Shown in pieces: positions 5,451 to 7,601 of a DNA stretch of 7,601 bases (position 1 is its first letter; each line of letters begins with the position of its first letter). Source of the stretch: JBBIRM01 sp037441765 (lineage in GTDB: Bacteria; Desulfobacterota; BSN033; UBA1163); NCBI GenBank assembly GCA_037441765.1, contig JBBIRM010000140.1, positions 1 to 7,601 of the forward strand. Reading direction: 5' to 3'. The position numbers and the translations under genes were made by a program. The notes beneath the pieces were generated by a model, which saw nothing but the letters and a program-made list of their open reading frames with translations, searched no databases and was not told where the DNA came from.

Positions 5451-7601
5451 TTAACTCTTAGCAGTCTTTTTGGCTGGCGAAGAAGCCATTTTTCTTACAT
5501 TAGCCATAAATGCCTTGGACTCAGGAATCATCGTGTTGGGATCTCCAATAGTTGGAGTCAGAAGATTGGCACTATCTCCTCCATCTTTGGGATGAAGCCA
5601 ACCAAAATGCCATGGGAGTCCTATTTGATGAATGGTCTGGCCAGCAATATTGAAAGGTTTTAAACGAGAGGTGACAATTGCCACAGCCTCTAATTTGCCT
5701 CTCTGAGTTTCTACTATTACCCGATCACCGTTTTTAATCCCTCTCAATTTGGCAAGTTCTAAACTTATCTCACAAAATACCTGAGGTTCGGCTTCGATGA
5801 GCCAGGGTAGCCATCTGGTTAAGACCCCTGTCTGCCAGTGTTCCGTTACCCTGTAAGTGGTACAAACAAAAGGATATTTTGGATCACAGGTTGCAAAGGT
5901 ATCAGGGCCTCCTTCAAAAATCTTGATGACAGGGTTAATTCTCTGGCTCGACATCAGATTCTTCTCAATAGGACATTCGAGAGGTTCGTAGTGTTCGGGA
6001 AAAGGTCCGTCTGCAAGCCCTGGCCCAAAGATGGAAGCCACTCCATCAGGTTTCATGATAAATGGGTATGCTCCATTTGTCCCCATGGGAGGAACTGCAT
6101 TATCAGGTACATCCCCAATCCATTTCTTCTGGGCAGGATCCCACCTAAGAAGAGGCCGTTTGGGATCTCGAGGATTTCCTTCGAGATCTACAGAAGCTCG
6201 ATTATAGATAACCCTCCGGTTGAGCGGCCAACACCAAGACCACTCAGGATAAAGCCCTAAGCCTGTTGGGTCGCTCTTCCCTCGACGGGCTGCCATATTG
6301 CCAGCCTCAGTATAACTGGCTGAATAGAGCCAATTCCCACAAGAAGTGGTTCCATCATCCTTTAATGCAACAAAATTGGGCATTAACTTCCCTGTTGTAA
6401 GGTCATAACCGTTTATCTCTTTTGCAACTTTATGGACGTCAAAATGGCCGTTGGTCTCGTAGTCCCATTTCAGGTTAAGAATTGGTTCTGGGAAGGCTCC
6501 CCTTTCCTTCTCATAAAGGGCCCGGACCTTTTTGAATAACTCATAGATGATATCACCATCAGGCCTTGCCTCACCAGGAGGGTTTGCTGCCTTATAGCGC
6601 CACTGCATCCAGCGACCACTATTTGTGATACTTCCCTCTTTCTCCATGAAGGCAGCACAGGGAAGCTGAAAGACCTCAGTCTTAACCTTCTTGGGATCCA
6701 TTCCAGGGCCTCTCCAGAATTCCCCTGTTTCATTATCAAAGACATTCACATTTACCATCCAGTCGAGTTTTGAAAGAGCCTGGCGAACCTTTCCAGCATT
6801 TGCACTCGAACATGCTGGATTCATTCCCCATGCAAAGAATCCAGTAAAGGTCCCTTTGTACATTTCATCGAATAGATTGAGCCAGGAGGCATCTTGTGTT
6901 GGGTCAAGTTTGGGTAACCAGGAATATCCAAAGTCGTTTTCTTTTGTAGCCTTCTCCCCAAACATTGACTTTAGAAAACTGACCACATATTTTGGTCTAT
7001 GCCTCCACCAATTTACACTTCTCGGGTCTTTGGTGGAGGGTGTGGTTTTGTTGTAATCAGCAAGGGTTTGCCATTGGGCCCGTGGTGTCGGGAGATAGCC
7101 CGGGAGTATGTGGTAGAGCAATGCTTGGTCTGTTGAACCTTGAACATTGGATTCTCCTCGAAGTGCATTCACGCCCCCACCTGCAATACCCATATTACCC
7201 AAAAGGCATTGAATTATTGACATGGCACGAATATTCTGAACACCTACCGTATGTTGAGTCCATCCCATTGCATAAAGGACGGTTCCTGCCTTATCCGGAG
7301 TACCGGTAGAAGCATAGGCTTTATAGACTTTCTCCAAATCGGCTGTAGGAGTTCCAGTAATCTCAGAGACCTTCTGAAGGGTGTATCGAGAATAATGTTT
7401 CTTTAAAAGTTGGAAGACACAGCGTGGATCCTGTAGGGTCATATCCCTCTTTGGGATTCCCTGCTCATCTTTTTCCAATGCCCAAGTTGATTTATCATAA
7501 GCCCTTTTTGCTGGATCATATCCAGAGAAAAGACCATCATCGAAACTGAATTTAGGATTTACAATAAATGTGGCATTTGTATAATTCTTGACATAGAATT
7601 C
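5451..7601 (-). CDS. fdhA: Formate dehydrogenase catalytic (alpha) subunit, 5' end outside window
   Basis: Catalytic subunit oxidising formate to CO2 (or the reverse) at a bis-molybdopterin guanine dinucleotide Mo/W centre. The frame is open to the window edge: 716 residues are visible, and roughly the first third is missing if the full length is about 1,000 as in FdnG. Translation from 7601 begins EFYVKNYTNATFIV and continues FSFDDGLFSGYD, matching the FdnG/FdhA core; the TTG at 7476-7478 is internal, not a start. Further family marks are GWTQHTVGVQNIRAM (visible residue about 113), GGGVNALRGESNVQGSTD (about 141-158), GMNPACSSANAG, and a C-terminal dinucleotide-binding domain from about 580 (VTEHWQTGVLTRW to LPWHFGWLHPKDGGDSANLL). 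The Tat signal, the N-terminal [4Fe-4S] motif and the active-site Sec or Cys lie outside the window, so periplasmic location and selenium use cannot be judged here. The protein ends in a short basic tail, SSPAKKTAKS. Confidence 0.96.
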   Translation of the reverse strand, partial: EFYVKNYTNATFIVNPKFSFDDGLFSGYDPAKRAYDKSTWALEKDEQGIPKRDMTLQDPRCVFQLLKKHYSRYTLQKVSEITGTPTADLEKVYKAYASTGTPDKAGTVLYAMGWTQHTVGVQNIRAMSIIQCLLGNMGIAGGGVNALRGESNVQGSTDQALLYHILPGYLPTPRAQWQTLADYNKTTPSTKDPRSVNWWRHRPKYVVSFLKSMFGEKATKENDFGYSWLPKLDPTQDASWLNLFDEMYKGTFTGFFAWGMNPACSSANAGKVRQALSKLDWMVNVNVFDNETGEFWRGPGMDPKKVKTEVFQLPCAAFMEKEGSITNSGRWMQWRYKAANPPGEARPDGDIIYELFKKVRALYEKERGAFPEPILNLKWDYETNGHFDVHKVAKEINGYDLTTGKLMPNFVALKDDGTTSCGNWLYSASYTEAGNMAARRGKSDPTGLGLYPEWSWCWPLNRRVIYNRASVDLEGNPRDPKRPLLRWDPAQKKWIGDVPDNAVPPMGTNGAYPFIMKPDGVASIFGPGLADGPFPEHYEPLECPIEKNLMSSQRINPVIKIFEGGPDTFATCDPKYPFVCTTYRVTEHWQTGVLTRWLPWLIEAEPQVFCEISLELAKLRGIKNGDRVIVETQRGKLEAVAIVTSRLKPFNIAGQTIHQIGLPWHFGWLHPKDGGDSANLLTPTIGDPNTMIPESKAFMANVRKMASSPAKKTAKS

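Noticed and set aside
5838..6260. 140-codon plus-strand open frame opposite the formate dehydrogenase alpha gene, and similar opposite-strand frames
   Set aside because: The minus-strand frame encodes an unmistakable formate dehydrogenase; the opposite-strand translations show no family features and are antisense shadows.
7476..7478. TTG as the start of the formate dehydrogenase alpha gene
   Set aside because: The same frame stays open to 7601 and the upstream residues (NYTNATFIV, DDGLFSGYD) match the family core, so the gene runs off the window.
7596..7601. GAATTC at the very end of the window as a cloning junction
   Set aside because: A 6-bp match at an edge is weak; the same hexamer occurs at several other places in the window, and the coding frame is intact up to it.

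Overview
The window (about 46% G+C in the genes, roughly a third G+C in the 5' leader) carries seven protein genes in two convergent blocks. The gene set suggests an anaerobic bacterium, most likely a deltaproteobacterial (Desulfobacterota) sulfate reducer or syntroph. The pointers are a Desulfovibrio-like two-subunit formate dehydrogenase, a pyruvoyl-dependent arginine decarboxylase and a PaaK-family CoA ligase. This assignment is inference from gene content; no rRNA or marker gene is present.

Left block, plus strand (258-3688): an XRE/cupin regulator, a pyruvoyl-dependent arginine decarboxylase, an agmatinase-family ureohydrolase and a PaaK-like adenylate-forming enzyme. Read together, arginine would be decarboxylated to agmatine, and agmatine hydrolysed to putrescine and urea, under a regulator of the PuuR-like class that often senses polyamines or related small molecules. 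The role of the CoA ligase-like protein in this set is unknown and is the most open question in the window. The leader in front of the regulator (1-257) is AT-rich. It holds a good sigma70-type promoter, a perfect inverted repeat over the expected transcription start, and three imperfect 36-bp tandem repeats that run up to the start codon.

Right block, minus strand (7601 down to 3697): the C-terminal two thirds or so of a molybdenum/tungsten formate dehydrogenase catalytic subunit (its 5' end lies outside the window), then the iron-sulfur beta subunit, a strong stem-loop, and the formate dehydrogenase maturation protein FdhE. The beta subunit has twelve cluster cysteines and no membrane anchor, and no cytochrome b gene follows it. 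This fits a soluble FdhAB enzyme, probably periplasmic, rather than the membrane-bound FdnGHI type.

The two blocks meet tail to tail with only 8 bp between stop codons (3688/3697). I see no RNA genes, CRISPR array, insertion sequence or phage gene. The enzymes belong to known families; the parts most likely to be new are the repeat-rich leader and the pairing of the polyamine genes with an uncharacterised adenylate-forming enzyme.
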